64,000 nucleotides of DNA from Mycoplasmopsis bovis 8790. GTDB taxonomy: Bacteria; Bacillota_I; Bacilli_A; Mycoplasmatales; Metamycoplasmataceae. The stretch is taken from NCBI RefSeq assembly GCF_005061465.1, contig NZ_LAUS01000004.1, positions 124,001 to 188,000 of the forward strand, read 5' to 3'. Below the pieces are notes generated by a model. The model was not told the DNA's origin, searched no databases, and saw nothing but the letters and a program-made list of their open reading frames with translations. Positions 33,506 through 45,369 of the stretch are shown here, one piece after another (the stretch's first letter is position 1; the number at the start of each line of letters is the position of its first letter). The position numbers and the translations under genes were made by a program.

Positions 33506-34574
33506 ATGAAAAGAGATAAAATTAAGAAATTATCAATTTTAACCCTTTCACCACTTTCAATTGTTTCAACATTTGCAATTATTTCTGCTTCTTGTGAGCC
33601 TATAGAAAAGGTTGAGGCGCCTCAGGTTGTAGGCATAGAGAGTAGTGCATCATTAAGCAATCCTGATGTTAAAAGCCAAGATATTACAACAGAAAAAGAG
33701 AAAACTGACAATAAGTCAAAAGGTTCAGAAAATTCTTCAAAATCTGAAAAGTTTGCTACCCCCCCCCCTTACTATTGAAACTCCAAATATAGACCCAAAC
33801 ATTTTTAAAGAAACATTTGAGGATGTTAAGGAAATATTTGATAAAAATTCAAAATCTGCAACGGAGTTATTAAATAAATTTTTAACATCTAAAAATTACG
33901 ATAGTCTGTATGAAGGAATCTCACTTACAGAACAATTGATTAGTAAACTACGAGATTCTTCTAAAATTTCAGATCAAAAAGTTAAAGATTTTTTAAAGGA
34001 TCTTAACGATATAATAAGCGAGCAAAGCGAATTACTTAGTTCATTAGATAGCAACGATTTAGGCACAATTCAAGGCAAAAAAGATTTAGTTACACTTAAG
34101 AGTAAATTTGAAAAGCTGTCAACAAAAGATTTTGAAAAAAATATAAAAGATGTTTTAGATGTAGTTTCAAAATTAGTAAAAAATGTGTTTTCATCAGTTG
34201 AATACAAATTAAATGAAGTTGACAAACTTGGTGAAAAAGATTTATTCTTAGCATATAAATATTACACTGAAATAAGTGGCTCAAGAAGTCAAGCTCTAGA
34301 ACACCTTATATTTTTAATCGATAAATACACAAAAGAATATCAAAAATTGAACCAAAAATATCAACCACTGCGTAAAGAGTTAGAAGGTTATAATAATGAT
34401 TGATGATTTTCATTTAAATCAGTATTTTATCCTAGTTTAAGCACCAGATATAATCAAGTGTTTAAAGAAGTTAGTGAATTAGTTCCACAAATAAATACAT
34501 TGGTTGAAAAAATTAAGAAGCTAGAAGCATCAAAAGCAGATTTGACCAAAACTCCTGTGAAAAAAGCAAAGTAG
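33506..34574 (+). pseudogene. Phase-variable lipoprotein gene, out of frame at poly-C
   Basis: A lipoprotein signal (MKRDKIKKLSILTLSPLS...) ends in IISASC. A Ser/Lys/Glu-rich linker follows, then C10 at 33759-33768. With ten C the frame ends at TAA 33806 (100 aa). The long downstream frame (LTIETPNIDPN..., running through UGA-Trp codons to TAG 34572) joins only with nine or twelve C, giving 355 aa with C9. The downstream part is helical and charged. It lies 21 nt after the ATPase beta gene, so probably in the same transcript. I read it as an OFF-phase contingency gene, not decay, because both halves are otherwise clean. No family recognised. Confidence 0.85.
33759..33768 (+). repeat. C10 homopolymer (slippage tract)
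   Basis: Ten C inside the lipoprotein coding region. One base fewer or two more restores the reading frame. Confidence 0.95.
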
Positions 34575-34592
34575 TCAACTTTGCTTTTTTTT
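34562..34592 (+). terminator. Terminator of ATPase/lipoprotein operon
   Basis: AAGCAAAGT-AGTCA-ACTTTGCTT followed by T6. The stem includes the lipoprotein stop codon. Convergent with the minus-strand gene that ends at 34595. Confidence 0.75.
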
Positions 34593-34594
34593 GC

Positions 34595-36982
34595 TTACTT
34601 TTGTTTAGGATTAATTTTTATGCTATAAACACTGTCTTTTATTAGTTTATTTTTAATATCATTTCTCAAGTTACCATCAAAATTATTACTATATGTACTA
34701 TGTCCTTCCATTAAGGAAATAGCATTAGAATAAGCGTTATAAAGCTGATCATGGGTATAAAGATAATTTATACCAACTAGGTTAAATGATGAATCAATTG
34801 CTAATGATCCTGAAGAACCTTCACCTAATAAATTATCTTTATTGTTGCCTAGAGCTAGAGTATACATATTGGAGTGCTGATTTATGGTGGTTAAAGGCAT
34901 TCCATGCTCATTGTCAAAGTGTGTATTAGGCTTATTTATAAAGCTCTTAGTGTATTTTTCTCAATTATTATTTATTGAGTTTCAATCTTTGTTTTTCTCT
35001 TCATTATATTTAACTCATAAGCTGTTTATATTTGAATCAGCTATGACTCTATTTTGTGCATTTACTAATCCGCCTTGTGACTTAGCGCTTTTAAAATGAA
35101 CATCATTTTTGTCTCCATAATCGCTTTGATTTACTGATGGATACCCACCATAAAATGTTGTTTTAATAGGGTGATGCTTACCACTTTTTCCTATGCCAAT
35201 GTGTCAATCTTTTTCTTCATCAGTTTCAACAACTTTAGCAAATTCTGGAAGTATTTGAGCTAAATTTGCCTTTTTAATTCTTAAACGCAATAGGACAAAG
35301 TCTGACCCAGCATTTTTACTTTCTCCAATTCTTGAGTTTTCATCATATTTATCAAAGTATTGAGGTGCTATAGATGTATCATAGCCCATAATTCCATTTG
35401 TATAATACCTTGGAGTGTAATATGGCGCACTTAGATATTGTTCATATGCTTTAAATAACAGCTTTGCATCCCTAAACTGATCTCCTGTAATTTCAGAAAT
35501 ATTTGAACTAAGTTTATCGTCTTTTCCCCTGGCACCCATAAAATAAATGTTTTGGCGTTTTCTGTAAATGTCTGTTTCACCATCATTAAAATTATCTATG
35601 TCTCAAAAGCCGCCATATCATTTATTAGCATTTCTTGAACCCTCGTTATCAAAATATAACGATTTGTCAAAAGTCCTTCTGAGATTAAAAACATGCATAT
35701 TGGTTGCTAGTAACAATTCATAAGAATCATCTTTTTCAGCTTCAGGACTTATTATTCTATCCATAACTCATACTGTGCCGACAGTTAGAGAAGTAGCAAG
35801 ATGATCTTTTTGAAACCTATAAGGATCTCTTCTAAATTCTATAGTTCCAATCCTGATTGAAAAACTGTGATCATAAATATATTGATAAAAATCTAAGTCA
35901 TTTCTTAAACTTCTTGAATTAGACTTATCAATATTTACAATATATTTATTTTTGTCTGTAAATATTAATAATTCTATTGAACCTTTTTTATCGTCAAAAT
36001 TAGCTTTGATATTTACGATTGTATCATTAATACCTAGTACTTTTGATGCTGATTTATAGTCCATATAGTAAAATAATTGGCTTAAATTTGATGGCAAAAA
36101 TCCAAAAGGATTTCTTGCAATAATATCATTTAAATCAATTGTGTGCTTTATTGCTGAGTCTTTTTCTGTTTCATTGAAATTAGGTAAGAATTTCTGTATA
36201 TACATTCCATTTGCAGAGATGGTATTGTTATAGAAGTCCACTTTTTGTTCGGGTGTAGTTCCATAGTTGCCATAGATTCCAATTTCTTTAGTGTATTCTC
36301 AATACTTATCTAGCAATTCTTTATTAGAATTTACATCTCCATAACGAAAATTAACAGGATTGCCACTATTGGCAGTGTTCAATAATTCATTTATATTATT
36401 AACAGCATATTTATATTCTGCATTTTCTGTTGCTATATCATAAGAACTTTTTGATAACAAATAGTCTAATGAATAAGAATGCACAGATGCATTATTATTA
36501 GCATTTTCTGGCTTGTTTATAGGAGTTTTGGGATTAACTGATTCATTTGGCTTACTATTATTATGCTCATTACTCTTATTATCATTTTGGCTATTTTCAT
36601 TTGGTTTATTATCATTACCAGGAGCAATAATTATTTTTTCTGTGTTTTCGGAATTAGAAGGCTTAGGAAGCGAAATTTTGATTGCTTTAGCTATGGGCGA
36701 ATGACTATTATTTTTAAAAGCTATGTTAAATGAAATAATCGCATCATTTTCAATAACTACTAATTGTGGTTGTTTAATGATATATTTGCTTTTATCATAT
36801 TCAAAAACAATGTCATCAATTTTAATGTTTTCAGCTTTAACATTTTCATTTAACAGCCTTATTTTTATATCGACATCTGAAATTTTATATGAGTTTTTAA
36901 AACAAGAAGCAGAGAGAGCTGTTGATAGAACTAAAGAAGGCGACAACCCTAAAATAAGTGACTTTAATTTTCTATTATTCAT
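34595..36982 (-). CDS. MIP-like (DUF31) lipoprotein serine protease, orphan
   Basis: This encodes 795 aa. The lipoprotein signal ends in ALSASC. An Asn/Pro-rich low-complexity stretch (about 115-165, NKPENANNNA, KPNENSQNDNKSNEHNNS) leads to a C-terminal protease domain. Triad candidates: His in LLATNMHVF, Asp in AGSDFVLLRL, Ser724 in GEGSSGSLAI. It is therefore a MIP-family protease, but more distant from the two array copies and without an adjacent MIB. Intact across several UGA-Trp codons. It converges on the ATPase operon. The substrate may not be immunoglobulin. Confidence 0.87.
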
Positions 36983-37107
36983 AATTACTCCCCCTTTTTG
37001 ATTTTATTTAGCCTTTTAACTACAATGTTAAAATAGTTAATCAAATTGTATTCTATTTTGCAAGTAATAAAAATATTGCTTATGAATGCATAAGTCAATA
37101 TAAGTGT

Positions 37108-37136
37108 TTAAAAAAATAACTCGATATAGAGTTATT
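37108..37136 (-). terminator. Terminator after degV
   Basis: AATAACTC-TATATC-GAGTTATT followed by T7 on the minus strand, just past the degV stop at 37140. Confidence 0.8.
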
Positions 37137-37139
37137 AAA

Positions 37140-38030
37140 CTATTTTACAGGTCATTTGGTTAAATTTGGCATTAACATAAAACATATAGCTTCTGGACCT
37201 GTATGAACTGCTACTGCTGATGCAACATAACACTTGCTAGTTACATTTAATTTTTCAGCTTTAAAAGCGTCTAAAACTAATTGGTTGTATTCATCATTAA
37301 CACCATGTGCAATATGGAAAAGCCAGTCATCAGCATTATTTTTATTAGATGAAATGTTAGCAAAGTCAATAAATTTCTTAATTATTTGCTTAATTCCAGA
37401 TTTCATACTTTTAGCAATTCCACCTGTTGTGGCTTTTTTCATATAAAACTTAACATAAGGCTTAAGTGTTAAAAGTCTCATTGCAGAAAGTAGGAACTTT
37501 CTAAATGAACTAACCCTGCCCCCTTTAATTACATAATCGACATTTGGTGGTAAGACAAAAATAAGTGATGATTCGTGTATTTTGTCTAATTCAGCAAACA
37601 CAATATCCATATTACCATCATTAGCTTCATAAACTTTACTAATGTAATCAGCAACAACCAAGTATTGTTCAGCACCTCATGTATTATCATAAACGTGAAC
37701 GTTTGGGTAATCTTTTGCTATTAATTTAGCAGAATTGTATGCTGATGATAGGCAGCTACTTATACCCAAGACTAAAACGTCATCATATTCTTTGCTCTTT
37801 GTTTCAATTGCCTTTGTAAAACTTTCAATAGTTGGCATTGATGATTTTAAATCTGTACCATTTTTAATTTTTTCTATTACTTCTTTTTGGCTTAAGTCAA
37901 TTCCATCAACATATGAATTATCATCAATGGTAGTTATAAACGGGGCATATCCATAGTTGTGTTTGTCTAAAAATTCTTTTGACATACAGATAAATGAATC
38001 AAAGACAAAGCCTAATTTTTTATTACTCAT
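37140..38030 (-). CDS. DegV family fatty-acid-binding protein
   Basis: This encodes 296 aa. DegV (FakB-like) proteins bind a fatty acid and present it to a fatty-acid kinase for phospholipid synthesis, which suits an organism that takes up host lipids. Visible: the N-terminal GFVFDSF..MSKEFLDKH, the GISSCLSSAYNSAKLIAKDYPNVHVYDN motif region and a domain-2 segment VIKGGRVSSFRKFL. UGA-Trp in HVYDNTW and near the C-terminus (TKWPVK). Length is typical. The kinase partner (FakA) is not in this window. Confidence 0.92.
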
Positions 38031-38071
38031 TTATTGACCTTTCATATAAATTTCTAAAAAATAAATGTTAA

Positions 38072-39718
38072 TTATACATTATAAAAATATTTTATTTTTA
38101 ATCTTTGTACAACAAGATTTTCTAAATTTTTTGGAATATTTTCATAAATGATTAAGTATTTTTTCATAGATATTATTTTCTGCACAAATACTTGTAATTT
38201 CAAGTAAGTTTCAGCATTGTTTAGTATGTTTTCGCAGATATTCTTTGAAAACACAAAGGTATTAATATTAGCAAAGTCACTAAAATTAAAAAGTTTTTCA
38301 TCAAGATTATCAATATATAAACCAATTGAAAGCTTTTTTAAATTTTTATCATTTCCAATATGATTTAAAAGTTTTGAAACTAATTCATAATTAAAGTCGC
38401 GATAGTGACATTTAAACATCAAAATAGTTTTATCACTTAAAAGTGGTGAAAGTTTTTCGAAGTTAATGTCACTAGTTTCGACAATCACAAAATCATCACT
38501 GTTTACTTCAGTTGAAAGTAAATTTTCAGTTCACAAATTATTATATAGATATCTATATCAAGGGACATTTTTAAAAAAGTCCATATCATTATTGCTAAAA
38601 CCTAAAACACGACTTTTTAATATTCTTATATTGGCCTGAGAATCATCTTTATAATTAAGTACATAAACTGGGTCTTTAGCATATTCAAGAAGATTATTTT
38701 TATTTTCAAAAGATTCTAATTTAGTCTTAAATTCACCAAAGTGTTCATTATGATCATTACTATCTAAAAATCACTGATAATATTTTTTGTTTGAAATGTT
38801 ATTATCTAAGTTATGAAGTAAGTATTTTGTTTTAATTTCATATTCATATATTTGACTTTTGTCTGCAGGCATTTTAAACGATATAAGAGCACAATTATTA
38901 AAAAATGGATTAAATGAATTTAAGGAATTTACTTTATTAACCATTTTTATAGCATCTTTAGTAAATTTTCTAAGTAATAAATGTGAATTTACTCCAATTA
39001 ATAAATGCAAAATTCCATCCTTAAAATAATATCAACCTGAATGCTTTAGTAAATTCAACATACTGATTGTATGATTAATATCGCTATCACTAAGTCCATT
39101 TTGTAAATAAAATTGGTTTATTGTTAATGCATATGATAAATAAAATTTATTAGGCAATTTCAATATGTCATTATCGCTTGAAAGTGCATTAAACATGTTT
39201 TTTTCATTATAGTTAGGCATAAAGCTTCAGTATATATTACAGTATATAAACTTTTTATCAGCTGAAGGATATAACTTAACTAAGAATTGTTTTTTAACTA
39301 AATTGATATTAAAATACTTATATGACTTATTTATAGATGAATTGGCATATTTTTCAAGATTAAGAGCACAAAATAAATTATATCTACTACCAATTTTCTC
39401 TTTAAATATGTATTTTGATATTTTATCTCTGCTTTTAGGCGCGAAAAAACTTAAAAATTCTTCTATATCAACTGTTTGGTTATTTTTGATTCCGATTTTA
39501 TCATTGTCAAAGCTAGTTAAACCGCTTAAAGTATTGGAGCTTAATCTAATTACATTTTTCTTTTCTAAATTGATTTTGAAAAAAATAACTCCATTTGTAT
39601 TTATAGAGTTAATATGCTTAACTTTTCGGTAAATTAAAATGGCAGCAAATGTTACAAATGCACTAAAGCAAAGCACAACCAGTGTTCACAAAAATATATG
39701 CAAAACATTTAATGCCAT
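38072..39718 (-). CDS. Membrane-anchored protein, possibly a degenerate EAL-type domain
   Basis: This encodes 548 aa, read through several UGA-Trp codons. One N-terminal membrane helix (about 5-30, HIFLWTLVVLCFSAFVTFA) is followed by a cytosolic part. No family is certain. The last ~150 residues show the rhythm of EAL phosphodiesterases: a pair of strands (DDFVIVETSDINFEKL), GLYIDNLDEKLFNFSDF, then NINTFVFSKNICENI and a helix with a final strand (KYLIIYENI). The catalytic acidic residues of EAL are not in place, so any such domain would be inactive. This resemblance is my inference by eye. It lies between degV and pcrA, starting 15 nt after the pcrA stop. Confidence 0.75.
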
Positions 39719-39732
39719 TACAATCTCCTTAT

Positions 39733-41937
39733 TTAGTTGTTATCTTTTAATAATCGTACTGATTGGTGGTTTTTTGCTAGTGATTTAATTCCAGTTGTTG
39801 CAAAGTGAACAGTTATAGTATCACCATTAACTTCTAAAACTTCACCTTCGCCAAAGAAAGTGTGACTTATTACATCACTAGGCAATATTTTTTTGTTTCT
39901 TTTCTTGATTTGCTCTTCATCTTCTAATTCACCATCAACAAAAATGCTGTTATCTTTTTGTAAGATGTGCTTGTTTATATCTATACCCATTTCCTTAAGG
40001 AAACGTGAAGGTTTTTTTTCGGTTTGTGAATAAAGGAGCAAACCACGCGAATCGCTAACAAATAACTTTTCTTTAGCTCTTGTAATAGCCACATAGGCCA
40101 ATCTTCTTTCTTCTTCCATTGCTTCTGGTACTTTATATGCACGGTAATTTGGAAAGATGTTTTCGCACATACCAACCAAAAATACATTATCAAATTCTAA
40201 TCCTTTAGCAGCATGCACTGTCATTAATGAAACATAGCTCATTGATTCATCAGTTGAATCTGATGCTGAAATAAGTGAAATATATTCAAAATATTCTTTA
40301 AGCCCTTTTTTTGGATTAGTAATTTCTCATGACTTAATCCCTTCTAATAGTGCCCGAATATTTTCTTCACCAGTTCCTTTAAGCCCAACATCTTCACTTA
40401 AATATTTTAAAAAGCCTATTTCTTTTAAAAAACTCTCTAAAACAACATGAATTTTATTGCCTTGTAACAAAGCAGCTTTATATTTATTTATGCAATTTAG
40501 TAAGGCATAAATATTTATTATTACTTCTTTTGAAACAGGCAAGTTTTTATAGTGAGTAACCAAAGTTTTATAAAGCGAAAGCCCTTTTTCATTTGCAAAA
40601 TTAATGATTTTATTTAGTGAAGCTTCTCCAACTTTTCTAGGCGGCACATTTATAATTCTTTTTAACTGTAAGTCATTTCCATCATAAATAACTCTTAAAA
40701 AAGCCAGAGCATCCTTGATTTCTTTACGTTGATAAAACTTTTCCCCGCCAAAAATTTTATAGTTAATTTTTTCGTTCATTAACTGTTCTTCAAAGTTTCG
40801 AGAGTAACTATTAGAACGATAAAAAATAGCTATATTTTTTAGCTGTATTTTTTGCTTTTTTAGATCGTTAATTTTTTGTACAACTCATCTAACTTCAGCT
40901 TCGGGACTAAAAGCATGAATATACTCAATTTCGGCGCCATCATAATTATCTGTAACTAAGTTTTTGTTAAATCTGTTGTGATTATATTTAATTAAATTGT
41001 TAGCGGCAGCTAATATTTTCTTAGTTGAACGATAGTTTTTGCTTAAGATGATTGTTTTTGTGTTTTCGAAGTCTTTTTCAAATGACAAAATTAAATTAAC
41101 ATCAGCGCCACGCCAACGATAAATAGTTTGATCGGGATCACCAACAATAGTAAGCTGAGCTTTTTGTGATGATAAATATTTAATAATTTCATATTGAATA
41201 GCTGAAGTGTCCTGAAACTCATCAACCAAAATATATGAGTACTTCAAGGCTCATTTTTTAACAATTTCAGGATTTTTATAAAATAATTCATTTACTTTGA
41301 TTAATAAGTCATCGAAATCTAAGCTTTGTAATGTTCTAAGTTGGTGATTATAAAGGTTGTAAATTTTTACAACACTTTCTCCATCACCATAAAATTCACT
41401 TTCTAAATTAGAGTTAATAAAGTGAATTATTTCTTCATCGCTGTCATATAGCTTGTTTTTAAGTCAAGAAAATAAACGAATTAAATTTTTGAAATTCGAA
41501 TCAGTTGGGATTAGATCATGTTCTTTATATAAGTCTTTTAAAATTTTCTTTTTGTCATTGTCATCTATTATCTGAAAGTCATTTTTTAGGTTAACATGAA
41601 AAGCTTCTTCTCTTAAAATTCTTGCACAAAGTGAGTGAAATGTAGAAATTTCAGCTGTGCCTTTGTTAAATTTAGTATTTGTGTATTGTTTAACTCTTTC
41701 AGACATTTCAGCAGCAGCTTTATTTGTAAAGGTAACTGCAAGAATATGATTAGGAGATATTCCTAAAACGTTAATTAAGTAGGCTATTTTTCTAGTTAAA
41801 ACCCTAGTTTTACCACTACCAGCACCTGCAATTATTCTAAGCGGGCCATCGAAGTAATATAAAGCCTCAGTTTGCTCTTCATTTAAACCTTCAAAAATTT
41901 TGGCTTTTTGAATTTCAATAATTTTATTTTCAATCAT
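39733..41937 (-). CDS. pcrA: UvrD/PcrA-type ATP-dependent DNA helicase
   Basis: This encodes 734 aa of a superfamily 1A helicase acting in repair and in clearing replication forks. Motifs in order: Q-motif (LNEEQTEALYYFDGPL), Walker A GAGSGKT, motif Ia FTNKAAAEM, motif II VDEFQDTSAIQY, motif III GDPDQTIYRWRGA, motif IV SKNYRS, motif V MTVHAAKGLEFDNVFLVG, motif VI YVAITRAKE, and a C-terminal Tudor-like tail (DVISHTFFGEGEVLEV). Length matches PcrA. Four fragments joined by UGA-Trp codons form one clean frame. First gene upstream of the EAL-like protein, likely cotranscribed. Confidence 0.95.
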
Positions 41938-41961
41938 GAGAATATCCCTTTCTGAGAGAAT

Positions 41962-42630
41962 CTAGGAAATAATTGTAAAAGACTTATTATCAGCCTTAAA
42001 AGGTATTAATTTAGGCATAGTTTTTTGGTTATTGCTATAGTGTTTAATTCAAGTAACTCTAGTGCCGCTAATATTGTCAATAATGCCTAAATTTTTTTTA
42101 TTGACTATTATCACAAGAGTATCAACAAATAAAAATGTGAAATAAAGCCCAATAACAGTTTGTAAGAATCTAGTTAGAAATACAAAATTAAAAGGTTCAT
42201 TAGTACTTTTTTTAGATAATAAGTATTCATAAAACTTATTGATTTGTCAAGGCATAATTAATGACATAATCAGCAAAACTAAAAACAGCCATATCCAAAA
42301 TGAAAATAAACTTCTAAGCAAATAGGCTTTGTGCATTGTAGTCTTATTCATGTTAGTTTTACTATCGTCTGACAATAATATTTGTACTCTAGATATAATC
42401 ATTCAAATTGTTCTGCCTTCAAAAACAAAAGGAATTATGATGAACAAAATGAGCGAAATAAGCACACTGGCTATTCAAAAATAGTAATAGCTTAATAATG
42501 GAATTTGCTTTGGATTATGAGTTTTAAAAACACTTAAAAATGATAGTAGTGTAACTAATGAAAAGAATGTAATTATATCTAAGAGCCTATAAAATAGCCT
42601 TATTCAGAAATTTACATTTTTATGTAGCAT
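41962..42630 (-). CDS. RDD-like integral membrane protein
   Basis: This encodes 222 aa with about four hydrophobic segments. The N-terminal RLFYRLLDIITFFSLV includes the Arg-Leu-x-Asp pattern of RDD-family proteins. A loop of charged residues (RVQILLSDDSKTNMNK) follows the second helix, and the end is polar. It has too many UGA-Trp codons to appear as a standard-code ORF. The start overlaps closely with the glycosyltransferase stop (1-nt gap) and has only a weak ribosome-binding site, suggesting coupled translation. Transport function unproven. Confidence 0.75.
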
Positions 42631-42631
42631 T

Positions 42632-43636
42632 TTATAATTCGCCTAAAATGTCACTTCATTTATCAATGTTTGGTAAATATTTTAATGAATTGCTTTCTAA
42701 ATTTGACTTAAGCATATAAATGTTAGTTTCAAAAAATAATTTATCTTCATTATGCATTTTTTGTAAATATTTATATAAATCTTCAGCAAATTTCTTTGAC
42801 CTTTTTTCACTATAGTTGATGTAATCACTTATTACTGAAAGAGAAAAACGGGCTCTTCATGTTTTAAGCAATCCGCCTAAAAATATTTGTAAGAAGTAAT
42901 AGTATGCATATTTGATTTCTTGTAGCAATTTAATATTATTCATTTTTGCATAATTAAGCAATTCATTAAATTGGTAAATAAAGTTGTTTGGTGCCAATCA
43001 CATATCTGATTGGATGTTTTCACGAACAATAACATCATTTGTATAAATGTATGTATTTGCATGAATTAAAAGCAAGTAGTTTAAATAAACTTGAAATTTT
43101 GTGTCATTAAGTTCTCTGAATTTAAACTTTGGCAAACTTGTTAATAATTTCGTTTTAAATATTTTGTTAAAGAGAAATGGATAAGAATAAGCAACTACTT
43201 CTGGATTTTTACTTATGTTAAAAGTATTTTTTGCTTCTAATCTAGGTGATGGTTTTCACTTAATTGTATTAACTAAGTGAGGTCTAAATTCTAAGATGTC
43301 AGCATCATATTTACTAATGCATTCTAATAATTGTCTAACTAATGAAACGCTTCCATCATTGTCAGGAAAATAAATAAATGAGTGTTTTGCTTTAACTAAG
43401 TGAAAAGCAGCAACAATGTCTTTGTGTATACTACGCCTTTTGCTGTTTGTTATGAACTTAAGTCTTGAGCCAAAAAATTCTAAGTATTTTTCTAAAGCAG
43501 CATACATATTTTTACCAGTGTTTGTAAGAACTAAAATAATCTCAAAGTCTTGATTATCTTGTTCTCTAAGAGTGCTTAATACATTTTTAAGCACTATGCT
43601 GTTACAAATGTTGGGGATAATTAATGCTAATTCCAT
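42632..43636 (-). CDS. Glycosyltransferase family 2-like protein
   Basis: This encodes 334 aa. The N-terminal 110 residues resemble the GT-A fold: LALIIPNICNSIVLKNVLSTL, DFEIILVLTNTG, then SFIYFPDNDGSV, where DND takes the place of the DxD metal-binding motif. The C-terminal two thirds are helical (YIYTNDVIVRENI onward) and unlike known domains. Substrate unknown; mycoplasma GT2 enzymes often make glycolipids or capsular polysaccharide. It sits 9 nt downstream of asnS and upstream of the RDD gene. Confidence 0.75.
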
Positions 43637-43645
43637 ATTCTCTCC

Positions 43646-45004
43646 TTACATTTTAATATTTCCACTAGTTCTTGGGTATGGTATTACATCTCTAATGTTG
43701 TCAACACCGGTTACATACATTACCAATCTTTCAAAACCTATACCAAATCCAGCAGAACCAGCATGACCAAAACGACGAAGATCTAAATATCACTGCAACT
43801 CATCTTTGCTAATTCCAACTTCAAGTGCTCTTTCTAAAAGTTTTTCGTATCTAACTTCACGTTGGCTTCCGCCAATTAATTCACCTATTCCAGGAACCAA
43901 CAAGTCAAAAGCAGCAACAGTTTTATCATCATCATTTTGATACATATAAAATGCTTTAAATGACTTTGGAAAGTTAATTATTGCAATTGGTCCATTAGCT
44001 ATTTCTTCGGCTAAATATTTTTCATGCTCTGTTGCAAAATCTAGGCCAAATTTAATATCTTGGTTTTCAAATCTATCTTTAACTTTTTCCAATTCAACCA
44101 ATGCATCTTTATAATCAAGCACCATTAATTTCTTTTTAATGAATGTGTTAAGACGTTCTAAAAGAGTTTTATCAACATTGTTTTGTAAGTAGTCAAATTC
44201 CTTAGGATGTTTTTTTATAGTATTTTTTATAACATTCTTAAGTAGCTTAGTAGCGAAATTAATTACCTTTTTAAGGTCATAAAAAGCTATTTCAGGCTCA
44301 ATCATTCAAAACTCAGCAGCATGTTTTTTAGTATTTGAGTGTTCAGCACGAAAAGTAGGGGCAAATGTGTAAACTTTTTCAAAGCCAATTGCATAACTTT
44401 CAGCATGTAACTGTCCTGTTACACCTAATGTGGCATTATTGCTGCCAAAAAATGGTTGTTCCTTGTTGCCATCATTAACATAAAACTGTTCGCCAGCGCC
44501 TTCTCCATCATTACTTGTAATAATGGGCGCACTAAAGTTTAAAAAATTGTTTTCAGCAAAGAATTTGTGAATTTCTAATGCTAATGTTGAACGAATTAAC
44601 ATAACACACTTCAATAAGTTTGTTCTGTGTCTAAGGTGGGGAATTTCCCTTAGGGTTTCTAAATTAATTTCTTGTTTTTGAATAGGAAAATCATGATCAA
44701 CATTTTTTAATAAAACAAATTTAGAAGCTAAAACTTCCAATGGTTGTTTAGCATTAGGGGTTAAAACAACAGTGCCATAAACTTCGATTGCAGCACCTGT
44801 TCTTATTTCATCTAAAAGTTTAAAGTCAAAGTTTTCGCCTTTGAAAGTAACTTGGATATTGTCAACGGTTGAACCATCTGAAATAGTTAAAAATCTTATT
44901 TTGTTATTACCTCTATTTGAAACAACTCAGCCTTTTAATGCAACATCAATGTTTTTAAATTGTCTAGGTTTTTCTAAAACATGCTTTATAGTATGTTCAC
45001 TCAT
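43646..45004 (-). CDS. asnS: Asparaginyl-tRNA synthetase
   Basis: This encodes 452 aa of a class IIb aminoacyl-tRNA synthetase that charges tRNA-Asn. An N-terminal OB-fold anticodon-binding domain (about 15-100) is followed by the catalytic domain: motif 1 area ([20 protein letters not shown]), motif 2 [20 protein letters not shown], and motif 3 [17 protein letters not shown] near the end, finishing with [11 protein letters not shown]. Length fits the family. The ATG at 45004 has GGGGTGA upstream. UGA-Trp codons at about 44304 and 43791. Confidence 0.96.
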
Positions 45005-45369
45005 AGTCACCCCTTAATATAATTATTAGATTGAAAAATACATTAATATAAGTATATATTAATTCTACCACATTCTAAGCTTAATTCCTTAACCTTTTGC
45101 ATCCATATATGGATGCACTGCTTCACTTTAGTTGACTTTTGAACTTGTTATATGTTAAATCAAAATAAATGACAGTAAAATTACAAAACATACTATAAAA
45201 CAGGCATTTAGGTAAATTATAATTTCTATTACATAGTGGCATACTTATGCTATTTTCTATATGTTTTCAAAAAAAAGACTAAAATTTATTGGTAATTGAT
45301 ATATATGGCTGTTTTATTGGTTTATATGTCATTACCCAATCCTATTTTTAATAATAACTAAGGAAAATA
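45005..45369. other. Intergenic region between divergent asnS and PQ-loop gene
   Basis: A 365-nt region with no gene. It contains a perfect 20-bp palindrome (45098-45117), the extended motif CTATAAAACAGGCATTTAGG... (45193-45222) and AT-rich promoter-like DNA (for example TATATTAAT near 45054 on the asnS side). Promoters for both neighbours presumably lie here. Confidence 0.6.
45098..45117. promoter_or_regulatory. Perfect 20-bp palindrome, candidate operator
   Basis: TGCATCCATATATGGATGCA is its own reverse complement. It has no loop and no following T tract, so it looks more like a protein-binding site than a terminator. It is 94 nt upstream of asnS and about 250 nt upstream of the PQ-loop gene. 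Confidence 0.5.

Noticed and set aside
33506..33778. Independent short lipoprotein
   Set aside because: The frame ends soon after a C10 tract, while the next frame carries on a long coding region. One slippage-prone gene is the simpler reading.
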